From positions 1 to 7,648 of the forward strand of contig JALSHQ010000403.1 in NCBI GenBank assembly GCA_026982145.1: a stretch of 7,648 bases of DNA. The letters run 5' to 3'. Shown in pieces: positions 1 through 6,971 of the stretch. Source of the DNA: Gammaproteobacteria bacterium. GTDB lineage: Bacteria; Pseudomonadota; Gammaproteobacteria; SZUA-140. A model generated the notes under the pieces. It saw nothing but the letters and a program-made list of their open reading frames with translations, searched no databases and was not told the origin of the DNA. How positions within the stretch are numbered: the stretch's first letter is position 1; the number at the start of each line of letters is the position of its first letter. Made by a program: the position numbers and the translations under genes.

Positions 1-416
1 CAACTTGCAAAAAACCGTATCGACCAGCGATGAATGAACTGCAGCACCTTGCCTCCAGTTATTGCCGGGAGCTAATGGCTGGAGATCAAAACCCACAACA
101 CTGCAATGATGCTATTACGAACCAAATTGAACATTGGCGAGAACAATTCGGCAATAAAGGAACGCTTACACTTTACAAGGCGGAGGGGTGTGGTGAGTGC
201 CATCATAGTGGTTATCGCGGCCGGATCGGGCTGCATGAGCTGTTAGTGACAACGCCAACGCTTAAGAAGATGATTCTTGAGAGAGCCCCTGCAAGTGAAA
301 TCCATCAAACAGCCATGGCTAACGGCATGAGAACGTTACGCCAAGATGGCATCGAAAAAATTATGCAAGGACACACTGATTTTTCACAAATAGGCGCCCT
401 TGGCGCAGGCAAGTAA
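1..416 (+). CDS. GspE/PilB-family type II/IV secretion or pilus assembly ATPase, C-terminal part (5' end outside window)
   Basis: Only the C-terminal end of a cytoplasmic hexameric ATPase that powers type II secretion or type IV pilus assembly is present. The frame is open from the first complete codon at base 3, well upstream of the first ATG at 30, so that ATG is internal. The visible part includes the zinc-binding region. A Cys at 6-8 lies in TCKKPYRP, presumably the second Cys of the first CxxC pair, and GCGECHHSGYRGRIGLHELL (186-245) carries the second pair. About 48 residues separate these pairs. The end, MRTLRQDGIEKIMQGHTDF, is the usual closing helix region of the family. The Walker A and B motifs would lie upstream and cannot be checked. 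Two TAA codons in tandem end the gene. GspE/PilB genes are often found next to nadC in gammaproteobacteria. Whether this is a pilus PilB, a secretion GspE or a stand-alone paralogue cannot be decided from the fragment. Confidence 0.9.
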   Translation, partial: TCKKPYRPAMNELQHLASSYCRELMAGDQNPQHCNDAITNQIEHWREQFGNKGTLTLYKAEGCGECHHSGYRGRIGLHELLVTTPTLKKMILERAPASEIHQTAMANGMRTLRQDGIEKIMQGHTDFSQIGALGAGK

Positions 417-483
417 TAAATCGCTGGCAAATATCGCGCGTCTCACCTTCCCTGCCCACCACTAAGCGCTCGCCTCATTCATG

Positions 484-489
484 TATAAT
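484..489 (+). promoter_or_regulatory. Candidate -10 box upstream of nadC (distal)
   Basis: TATAAT is a perfect sigma-70 -10 hexamer. There is no recognisable -35 at a 16-18 base spacing (ACTAAG lies at 461-466), and the preceding TG is directly adjacent rather than one base away, so it is not a true extended -10. If used, it would give a nadC leader of roughly 175 bases. Assigned by sequence match only. Confidence 0.35.
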
Positions 490-558
490 ATGCCTTGGAT
501 CAAGGAAATCTCTAGAATCAATCATAGACTTCCTTGCTGACCTTGCATCGCAAACGAG

Positions 559-587
559 TTGAAACTTCTTTGCAATACGTTGATACT
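559..587 (+). promoter_or_regulatory. Candidate promoter of nadC (proximal)
   Basis: TTGAAA (559-564, five of six matches to TTGACA) is followed after 17 bases by GATACT (582-587, four of six matches to TATAAT). Transcription would start near base 594 and leave a leader of about 80 bases before the nadC ATG. It competes with the perfect TATAAT at 484-489, which lacks a -35. The sequence alone does not decide between them. I saw no NAD-repressor operator that I could name. Confidence 0.4.
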
Positions 588-673
588 GCGGATCGTCATG
601 GACGCGCGCGAACTGATTTAAGAATAAACCCTCAAAAAGGCTCACTAACCAAAGCGCCTAGGAAATCGTTTTA

Positions 674-1519
674 ATGGCAAAGCTCACGCTACCACCGGAC
701 ATCAAAAAAACTGTAAAAGCAGCGCTTAAAGAAGATATCGGCAAAGGCGATATTACCGCCTCACTGATCCCACCTGAGACCACAGCCAAGGCGGCCCTAA
801 TTACTCGAGAGATAGCGGTTCTCTGTGGCCAAGCGTGGTTCAATGAAGCCATGCTACAACTCAGCGATGAGATCATGATTAGCTGGCAGGCGAAAGAAGG
901 GGAGCTAATCAATGAGAACCAGATCTTGTGTACAATTCAAGGGCCGGCACGTGCGATTCTCAGTGCTGAGCGGGTTGCACTCAACTTTGTACAGTTGCTC
1001 TCTGGCATAGCCACCGAGTCACGCCGCTATGCGGATCGTGTAAAAGGGCTTAAAACCATCATTCGAGACACGCGAAAAACCATCCCCGGCCTGCGCTTAG
1101 CACAAAAATATGCGGTACGCTGTGGTGGCAGTGAAAATCACCGCTGCGGGCTTTATGACGGGGTACTGATTAAAGAGAACCACATCCTTGCCTGCGGCTC
1201 AATCACCAAGGCGGTAGCAGAAATTCGTGCCAATCACCCCAAAATGATGATCGAAGTCGAGGTCGAAAACCTTGATGAACTGCGCGAAGCACTGGCAGCC
1301 AAGGCTGACATGCTACTGCTCGACAATTTTGACCGTGCCATGCTGCAGCGCGCGGTCATTATCAACAAGGGACAAGCAAAGCTGGAAGTCTCCGGGGGGG
1401 TTAACTTTAACGAAATTCGTAGCCTCGCTGAAAGCGGCATCGATTACATCGCGATCGGCACCCTGACCAAAAACGTACAGTCCATCGACCTCTCAATGCG
1501 ATTTACCACCAACATTTAA
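674..1519 (+). CDS. nadC: Nicotinate-nucleotide pyrophosphorylase (carboxylating), quinolinate phosphoribosyltransferase
   Basis: The cytoplasmic enzyme converts quinolinate and phosphoribosyl pyrophosphate to nicotinate mononucleotide, CO2 and pyrophosphate, joining de novo NAD synthesis to the shared route. At 281 residues it has the normal length. Family blocks run in order: EDIGKGDIT (20-28), SAERVALNFVQLLSGIAT (97-114), DTRKTIPGLR (132-141), KYAVRCGGSENHRCGLYDG (145-163) leading into LIKENHI, IEVEVENLDE (193-202), LLLDNF (214-219), EVSGGV (238-243) and GIDYIAIGTLTKNV (255-268). The Arg, Lys and His residues that bind the two substrates' charged groups are present in the DTRK, NHR and LIKENH blocks. 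The GGS where most homologues that I recall have GGG is a small oddity. Start choice: this ATG has TAGGAAA at 659-665, about 9-10 bases upstream, and gives the usual N-terminus. The gene follows the GspE/PilB-type gene and precedes proS, which has its own promoter-like sequence, so nadC may be transcribed alone. Confidence 0.97.
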   Translation: MAKLTLPPDIKKTVKAALKEDIGKGDITASLIPPETTAKAALITREIAVLCGQAWFNEAMLQLSDEIMISWQAKEGELINENQILCTIQGPARAILSAERVALNFVQLLSGIATESRRYADRVKGLKTIIRDTRKTIPGLRLAQKYAVRCGGSENHRCGLYDGVLIKENHILACGSITKAVAEIRANHPKMMIEVEVENLDELREALAAKADMLLLDNFDRAMLQRAVIINKGQAKLEVSGGVNFNEIRSLAESGIDYIAIGTLTKNVQSIDLSMRFTTNI

Positions 1520-1545
1520 GACACCTGATACCTGTCGTTCAACTC

Positions 1546-1554
1546 TGGTAAAAT
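1546..1554 (+). promoter_or_regulatory. Extended -10 promoter of proS
   Basis: TGGTAAAAT fits the extended -10 pattern TGnTATAAT with one mismatch in the hexamer (TAAAAT, 1549-1554). No good -35 lies at normal spacing, which is acceptable for an extended -10. The start would fall near 1561, giving a leader of about 33 bases. It lies 30-35 bases after the nadC stop, so proS need not depend on nadC transcription. Confidence 0.55.
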
Positions 1555-1593
1555 CTGGCGCACGCTTTATCATATTTATTAATTAGGATTCCT

Positions 1594-3297
1594 ATGCGCG
1601 CCTCAAAATTCCTCTCCGCCACCCTCAAAGAGACCCCTGCCGACGCGGAGGTCATGAGCCATCAACTCATGCTGCGCGCCGGCATGATTCGCAAGCTCGC
1701 CAGCGGCCTTTATAGCTGGCTACCGCTTGGCCTGCGCGTCTTGCGCAATGTTGAAAAGCTGGTGCGTGAAGAGATGAACCGTGTCGACGCACAAGAAGTT
1801 TTAATGCCAGCGGTACAACCTGCTGAACTGTGGCAAGAGACTGGCCGCTGGGATCAAATGGGTGATGAAATGCTACGTCTCCAAGACCGGCACGGGCGTG
1901 ATTTTTGTTTTGGCCCCACTCACGAAGAGGTGATCACCGATTTGGTGCGCAATGAAATTCGCAGCTATAAACAGCTTCCTGCTATTTTTTACCAAATACA
2001 GACCAAATTTCGCGATGAGCGCCGCCCACGCTTCGGGGTGATGCGCGCACGTGAATTCCTGATGAAAGATGGCTACTCATTTCACGCCTCCGATGAGTCA
2101 CTGCAAACTACGTACAAAATAATGTTTGATGTTTACACCCGTATTTTTGAGCGCATCGGGCTTGATTTTCGCGCCGTGCTAGCAGACACCGGGGCCATCG
2201 GGGGCAGCGCTTCACATGAATTTCATGTGCTGGCGGATTCCGGTGAAGATGCCATCGCCTTCTCATCCGAGAGCGACTACGCCGCTAACGTTGAACTGGC
2301 AGAAGCCATCACCCCTCTTGGTGAGCGGGCGCCAGCAACGGCCGATGTTACAACGGTCGAAACACCCAACCAACAGAGCATCAGTGATGTGTGTCAATTC
2401 CTCAATATAGACGCCGCACAAACAGTCAAAACAGTGCTGGTGCAGGGGGTTGAAGATTCAGTCGTCGCATTGGTGGTGCGCGGCGACCACGAAATCAACG
2501 CGCTCAAAGCAGAAAAATTGGCACAAGTCGCAGCACCCTTCACCTTCGCAAGCGCAGCGGCAGTAAAGGCTGTTACGGGTTGCGAACCGGGTTCCGTCGG
2601 CCCCAAAGGGTTGGCGATCACCGTGATTGCAGATCACAGTGCGGCGCACCTTGCCGACTTCACCTGCGGGGCAAACGTCACAGGCCAACACCTCACCGGC
2701 GTTAACTGGGGGCGAGACCTGCCTGAACCACTCACGGCTGATATTCGTAATGTTGTCACGGGTGACCCATCCCCCGATGGAAAAGGTCTGCTGTCGATCA
2801 TGCGTGGCATTGAAGTGGGGCATATTTTTCAATTGGGTCAGAAATATAGTGAAGCGATGAAGGCCACTTGCCTGAATGAACAGGGGAAAAAGGTCACGAT
2901 GACGATGGGTTGTTACGGCATCGGTGTGTCGCGCATTGTCGCCGCAGCGATTGAGCAGAATCATGACGACGGCGGTATCATCTGGCCAGAAGCCATCGCC
3001 CCTTTTCAGGTGGCACTGCTGCCGCTTAATATGCATAAATCGCAACGGCTACGAGAGGCATGTGAATCACTCTATGAGTCGCTCGCGGCAGCCGGTATCG
3101 AGGTGCTGTTTGAAGATCGAAAAGAGCGCCCTGGTGTGATGTTTGCAAATGTCGATCTTATCGGCATTCCGCATCGCCTAGTGCTCGGCGAACGTGGCCT
3201 CGATAGCGGCACCATTGAGTATAAGCACCGTAGAGATAGCTCAACAAAAGAGCTCCCACTGGCTGAGATTGTCGATTTTATTAAAAACCACCCATAA
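1594..3297 (+). CDS. proS: Prolyl-tRNA synthetase, bacterial type with editing domain
   Basis: This class II synthetase charges tRNA-Pro with proline in the cytoplasm. It has 567 residues, close to the approximately 572 of E. coli ProRS. The catalytic core comes first, with FGPTHEE (107-112 and following) and the motif 2 region FRDERRPRFGVMRAREFLMK (139-158). The editing insertion (INS) that hydrolyses mischarged alanyl-tRNA-Pro spans roughly 224-407. Lys279 in TVKTVLV falls at the same number as the editing lysine of the E. coli enzyme, and the GSVGP loop (333-337) and NVTGQH (361-366) segments are also present. Motif 3 follows as GCYGIGVSRIVAAAIEQN (439-456). The anticodon-binding domain occupies about 470-567 and includes EDRKERPGVMFANVDLIGIP (507-526). 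The start is supported by AGGA at 1585-1588, five bases before the ATG, and by the typical MRASKF N-terminus. No key residue appears lost. It is probably co-transcribed with the transglycosylase gene that begins 61 bases later. Confidence 0.98.
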   Translation: MRASKFLSATLKETPADAEVMSHQLMLRAGMIRKLASGLYSWLPLGLRVLRNVEKLVREEMNRVDAQEVLMPAVQPAELWQETGRWDQMGDEMLRLQDRHGRDFCFGPTHEEVITDLVRNEIRSYKQLPAIFYQIQTKFRDERRPRFGVMRAREFLMKDGYSFHASDESLQTTYKIMFDVYTRIFERIGLDFRAVLADTGAIGGSASHEFHVLADSGEDAIAFSSESDYAANVELAEAITPLGERAPATADVTTVETPNQQSISDVCQFLNIDAAQTVKTVLVQGVEDSVVALVVRGDHEINALKAEKLAQVAAPFTFASAAAVKAVTGCEPGSVGPKGLAITVIADHSAAHLADFTCGANVTGQHLTGVNWGRDLPEPLTADIRNVVTGDPSPDGKGLLSIMRGIEVGHIFQLGQKYSEAMKATCLNEQGKKVTMTMGCYGIGVSRIVAAAIEQNHDDGGIIWPEAIAPFQVALLPLNMHKSQRLREACESLYESLAAAGIEVLFEDRKERPGVMFANVDLIGIPHRLVLGERGLDSGTIEYKHRRDSSTKELPLAEIVDFIKNHP

Positions 3298-3314
3298 TCG
3301 CTAAAGCATAAACA

Positions 3315-3353
3315 CTCGCCTGACGATCTACTCAATAGAATGGTCAAGGCGGG
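3315..3353 (+). promoter_or_regulatory. Possible hairpin masking the ribosome binding site of the transglycosylase gene
   Basis: The 5' arm CTCGCCTGAC (3315-3324) can pair with GTCAAGGCGGG (3343-3353). This makes ten base pairs, one of them T-G, with a single bulged A at 3347 and an 18-base loop. The 3' arm contains the only Shine-Dalgarno-like bases before the ATG at 3359 (AAGG 3346-3349 and the start of GGGGA 3351-3355). If the fold forms in mRNA it would limit translation initiation. It lacks a T tract, so it is not a standard intrinsic terminator. The pairing is visible in the sequence; the regulatory role is inference. Confidence 0.35.
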
Positions 3354-3358
3354 GATTT

Positions 3359-3964
3359 ATGCTTAATCAAGCCAAAAAATTACGGCTCACACTGTACTGC
3401 TTACCTGCGGTCACGCTCTGCTTCGCGTTAACCACACAACCACTCATTGCCAAAGAGCGCGCTCCCAATACAGAACTGCGCAATCTATTGATCACCGCCA
3501 TAAATGACAGCAACAGTTTTCAGGATCGCTTTGATGCTGAAGTGTGGCTTATGGATATGTCGCAACGACTGCAACGCCGTGTGCGTAAGCAAGACCACAA
3601 AAACCAGTTACGTCTACTCAAACTGATCCACGCCGAAGCAACGCGTGCTGAGCTACCCCCAGAGCTGGTACTGGCCGTGATTGAGGTTGAAAGTAATTTT
3701 GACCGCTGGGCACTCTCACATGCGGGCGCTCAAGGGTTGATGCAGGTGATGCCGTTCTGGCTCAAAGAGATTGGAAAACCGGGGGATAATCTCTTTCACG
3801 TACAGACCAACTTACGCCTCGGCTGCACCATTCTTAAATATTACTTAGACAAAGAGAACGGCGACCTCATCCGCGGACTGGGGCGCTACAATGGCAGCTT
3901 GGGGCGTGACACCTACCCCAACAAAGTCTTTGATGCATTGAGAAAGCGCTGGTATCGGCAGTAG
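3359..3964 (+). CDS. Exported SLT-domain lytic transglycosylase
   Basis: It is predicted to cleave the MurNAc-GlcNAc bond of peptidoglycan with formation of 1,6-anhydroMurNAc, acting in the periplasm. The protein has 201 residues. An N-terminal signal sequence is visible: Lys/Arg at 6-9, a hydrophobic stretch at about 10-30, and likely cleavage after LIA at 31. No lipobox Cys is seen, so it is probably soluble. A polar helical segment (about 36-90) precedes the Slt70-type catalytic domain (about 88-198). That domain has the catalytic Glu111 in VIEVESNFD, the block HAGAQGLMQVMP (121-132), and GRYNGS (175-180), which corresponds to the AYNxG motif of the family. It starts 61 bases after proS with no convincing promoter between, so it is probably the second gene of a proS operon. 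It ends 18 bases from a convergent protease gene. The family is clear; the exact paralogue is not, so I give no symbol. Confidence 0.9.
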   Translation: MLNQAKKLRLTLYCLPAVTLCFALTTQPLIAKERAPNTELRNLLITAINDSNSFQDRFDAEVWLMDMSQRLQRRVRKQDHKNQLRLLKLIHAEATRAELPPELVLAVIEVESNFDRWALSHAGAQGLMQVMPFWLKEIGKPGDNLFHVQTNLRLGCTILKYYLDKENGDLIRGLGRYNGSLGRDTYPNKVFDALRKRWYRQ

Positions 3965-3982
3965 ACAGCTCTGCACAACCCG

Positions 3983-6841
3983 CTATTGCGCGATAACACT
4001 ACGCTGCCAACCGTGCTCACCACTATCACGCAGTTCAAATGCTGGCCAGTACTGGTTGTCTAGTTTCAGCGTCAGCATCGTCTCCTTACCACTGAGGCTC
4101 AGTAATTTGACACGCACAGATGCTCGCCCAGCAATCTCTTTTAAACGTGCAACAAACCCATCAAGGTCATGGATAGCCACCCCTTCCAGCTCAGTCAATA
4201 GCGATGAGGGATAGACACCATAATGTGCCGCCGGGCTCCCTTTCCAAGTCCAAGAGATAAACAACCCCTCATCATTGCGCCCACGTTGCGCTGCAATTTC
4301 ACGCTGCTGACGGTGAAAAATGGCACCCGCCCAGCTGACCATTCTGCTCAGCCCTGTGCCATCCAGCACTTCAGTTTCTAGGTTGACATCAATCACCTCG
4401 CCGCGACGAAGCAGCGTCACCTTAAGTTCAGCCTGTTGCGCGGCACGCTCAACCTCAAGAAAAGAGGCCACGACATGATCATTAATGGCCAAAATAAGAT
4501 CCCCCTCCTCTAACACAGCTGACGCGGGCGAACCTGCAACAATGCGCACCACATGCAGCACATTACGTTGCTCGGGGTTGTGGGACTCCATCACCCTCGC
4601 CCACGTATTATCAAGCCCTCGCTTGCGCGCTTCATTTAAAGGCATGTAGCTTAACTCACTTGAAATGGTACGCGTGATGGCAGGGGCTGTTGCATGTTGC
4701 TGGCGCTGCAGTTGATCCTGCACCACTTGCGCAGAAATGCCAATCAGCATACTGCTAAACTTATTGCCATTTTGATAGCCGAAGCTTGACCATAACGCAC
4801 GCACCGCGCCACTTTTATCAGTTAACACACCGCCCACCGTATTGGCTTGGCTCGCCAATGAAATCGCTTCAATGTTGGTTGCGCGGTAACGCGGCACTGA
4901 TGGCAACGGTAAGCTAAACATATCAATTTCCGCTACGGTGGTTTTGTGCACAATCAATTTCTGATTCATTTTAGCCCCCACCAGCCAGACATCATCACCG
5001 GGCGAAAGTGGTTCACCTGAAAAAACGGCATTCTGTACTGCAGTCTCACCAATCAGTTCAGGGTCATATGAGACCATCGCAATATTATGCAGCGGGTGGA
5101 TAAATACTACGTTTCCTGGCACCTCTAATGAACCGGCAAAAATAATGCTTACATCACCCAGCGTAGTGGGCACTGTGTCACGATCCACTAATACCCAGCC
5201 GCGTTCAGCATCGACCACTACACCCGCGCCGGTGTAGTGGGTATCACTGATCCCTTCGACCACATAGGGCATATCAAAATTAACCTGCACCAACGACTGC
5301 GCCATGCGCTGCAACGCAGGTATTTCAGAAGTGATAAAGCGGGTAGTGCTAGGTAACGGTTTCGCAGCGACTGCGGGTTCTGACCACGCCTGACAGGGCC
5401 ACACTCCGGCACCATCGTCACGGTGACAGGTTTCGGCGATAAACCAGCGCCGGTCCATGGTCACGATTCGCTCCATTTGCTGGCGTGGATTCACTAATAG
5501 AAAAAAGCGCACAGCAAAACGCTCCCCGTCGCCAAGTGTTTTCAGGACCGCTTCAGCATCGTCAAGCGTCTCTACCGGCTGGCCTGCAATCGAGGTGATG
5601 ACACTGCCGCGATTGATCGACTCATTACCCAACATGTACCCCCCATAGGCAACATAAAGCCCCGATACAGGAATATGAAAACTGCGCGCCTGCTGGTAAG
5701 AGAGGTTATGCAATATCGCCCCACCGATATCGATATAACGTGACGGGGTAATCTCATCAAGACTCTGCACCTTGAGCACACGCTCCATCAACTTTCCTGC
5801 ACGCTCAATGGTAAGTACAATTTCTTGCCCCACATGGTGATCAAGCATCGATTCCAATGAAACAAAATGGCGCACCCATTCGCCATTAATTTTCAATAAA
5901 ATATCGCCCACTTCAAGCACACCATGCGCTGCTCCTAGCGGCACAAAGTAGCCGACCGTTAACAAACCAATGGCGGCGGGGTTTTGCGCTCGCACTTGAT
6001 GTTCGCTCTCTTCACTTAAGCCGAGGCGCCTGAGCTCATCATACGGTTGATATTCAAACGTTGTTTGCAGTGTGCCTCGTTGTATCTCTTCCCCTTTACG
6101 AAGGTGTTCGAAGGCGTGAACCACGCGGTCAAGCGGAAGATAAAAACTGGCGGCATTGCGCATATTTGCGCCTGCGTTTAATGCAATCACATTGCCTTCG
6201 ATATCGATCACGGGCGCACCAGAAGAGCCGCCACTCGTTGATGAGGCGGCCTGAATATAGAACGTGTTGAAATCATTAAAACCACCTCGACCATAGGCGG
6301 GGGCAGGGCGATCAAGGCGTGCGATGGTACCACTGAGAATCGAGAGCTGCTCGCCGCCATCATTACCCACCACTTTTATTTCGCGCCCACGTTGCACCGC
6401 TTCGGGCAGTAGTTTTAATGCTTTGGGGCTATTGTAGGTGAGTGCCTTGGGGTCATATTTGAAGAAGCCAAAATCATGGATGGGGTCACGATAAATCGGG
6501 GTCAATTTGATCTCTTCACGATTTAGAAAAACCCCTTTAGCCACCACAGGCCCCGGCTGCACGACGTGGCGATTGGTCAGCACGATGCCCTGCTCGGCAT
6601 CGATTACAAAGCCAGTCGCTTGCACAGAGTGATTGATGCCGGTATCAAAAGAGCGCGGAGCATCCACCCGTATCGCCAATACGGCTTGAGCCACATGGTC
6701 AATGGCCTGCTCCCAGCGCTGTTCCTCACTGGCATGAAGTGGCGCAATAGCACCCGCCCACATCCATAGTGAAAGCGTGAAAATGCCGAGCTGAGATGAT
6801 GCCCGCCGCAAGCAAGTTAATCGAGTAGACCTGAACTGCAT
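3983..6841 (-). CDS. Exported tandem HtrA-like serine protease with PDZ domains, Nma111/Deg7 type
   Basis: The protein has 952 residues, about twice a DegP/DegQ. A signal peptide is likely (Arg at 4, 7, 12 and 13, hydrophobic 18-33, cleavage after LHA at 37), which places it in the periplasm. The first HtrA unit has a trypsin-like domain (about 45-245) with His92 in TNRHVV, Asp123 in IHDFGFF and Ser207 in GGSSGAPV, so it should be active. PDZ-like domains follow at about 290-360 and 390-450. The second unit begins near 505. Its protease domain (about 515-710) has Asp555, Asn586 and Val669 at the triad positions and should be inactive. PDZ-like domains follow at about 760-825 and 857-928. Blocks such as IYRDPIHDFGFFKYDP, VVGNDGGEQLSILSG, FNDFNTFYIQAA and PRYRATNIEAIS closely match yeast Nma111 as I recall it. 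No strong Shine-Dalgarno precedes the ATG, but the start is needed for the signal peptide and the next Met (27) would destroy it. The substrate is unknown. Confidence 0.9.
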   Translation of the reverse strand: MQFRSTRLTCLRRASSQLGIFTLSLWMWAGAIAPLHASEEQRWEQAIDHVAQAVLAIRVDAPRSFDTGINHSVQATGFVIDAEQGIVLTNRHVVQPGPVVAKGVFLNREEIKLTPIYRDPIHDFGFFKYDPKALTYNSPKALKLLPEAVQRGREIKVVGNDGGEQLSILSGTIARLDRPAPAYGRGGFNDFNTFYIQAASSTSGGSSGAPVIDIEGNVIALNAGANMRNAASFYLPLDRVVHAFEHLRKGEEIQRGTLQTTFEYQPYDELRRLGLSEESEHQVRAQNPAAIGLLTVGYFVPLGAAHGVLEVGDILLKINGEWVRHFVSLESMLDHHVGQEIVLTIERAGKLMERVLKVQSLDEITPSRYIDIGGAILHNLSYQQARSFHIPVSGLYVAYGGYMLGNESINRGSVITSIAGQPVETLDDAEAVLKTLGDGERFAVRFFLLVNPRQQMERIVTMDRRWFIAETCHRDDGAGVWPCQAWSEPAVAAKPLPSTTRFITSEIPALQRMAQSLVQVNFDMPYVVEGISDTHYTGAGVVVDAERGWVLVDRDTVPTTLGDVSIIFAGSLEVPGNVVFIHPLHNIAMVSYDPELIGETAVQNAVFSGEPLSPGDDVWLVGAKMNQKLIVHKTTVAEIDMFSLPLPSVPRYRATNIEAISLASQANTVGGVLTDKSGAVRALWSSFGYQNGNKFSSMLIGISAQVVQDQLQRQQHATAPAITRTISSELSYMPLNEARKRGLDNTWARVMESHNPEQRNVLHVVRIVAGSPASAVLEEGDLILAINDHVVASFLEVERAAQQAELKVTLLRRGEVIDVNLETEVLDGTGLSRMVSWAGAIFHRQQREIAAQRGRNDEGLFISWTWKGSPAAHYGVYPSSLLTELEGVAIHDLDGFVARLKEIAGRASVRVKLLSLSGKETMLTLKLDNQYWPAFELRDSGEHGWQRSVIAQ

Positions 6842-6921
6842 AATAAAATCGCTTAGAGAGTGAGCAAGTGCCTGATTCTCTCACAACTTTACCGTTAGCA
6901 GAAATGCGTGCGTTACCCCCG

Positions 6922-6930
6922 TGTTACACT
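6922..6930 (+). promoter_or_regulatory. Extended -10 promoter of nth
   Basis: TGTTACACT fits the extended -10 pattern (TG, one base, then TACACT at 6925-6930). No good -35 lies at 16-18 bases upstream. Transcription would begin near 6937 and leave a leader of about 35 bases. It lies in the 130-base divergent region between the tandem HtrA gene and nth. On the opposite strand I found no convincing promoter for the protease gene, whether sigma-70 or sigma-E type. Confidence 0.5.
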
Positions 6931-6971
6931 CCGCCCTTAGGGTTGATACAAGATGGCATTACAGTTAAATA

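Noticed and set aside
30..32. ATG at 30 as the start of a 128-residue protein
   Set aside because: The frame continues open to the window edge and encodes TCKKPYRP, part of the family's Cys-rich region, so the gene begins outside the window.
493..505. CCTTG-GAT-CAAGG inverted repeat as a terminator or operator
   Set aside because: It has only five base pairs, a three-base loop and no T tract, which is too weak to support a function.
475..645. Minus-strand 56-codon frame with GTG start in the spacer before nadC
   Set aside because: There is no Shine-Dalgarno before the GTG and no recognisable family. It also overlaps two forward promoter candidates, so I do not annotate it as a gene.
417..673. 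A tRNA gene between the ATPase gene and nadC, as seen near pil genes in some relatives
   Set aside because: I found no TTCGA-type T-arm or acceptor pairing in this spacer on either strand.
2458..3045. Minus-strand open frame of 195 codons opposite proS
   Set aside because: It lies wholly inside the conserved proS coding sequence. Its translation is rich in Cys and His with no domain that I recognise, as expected of an antisense shadow.
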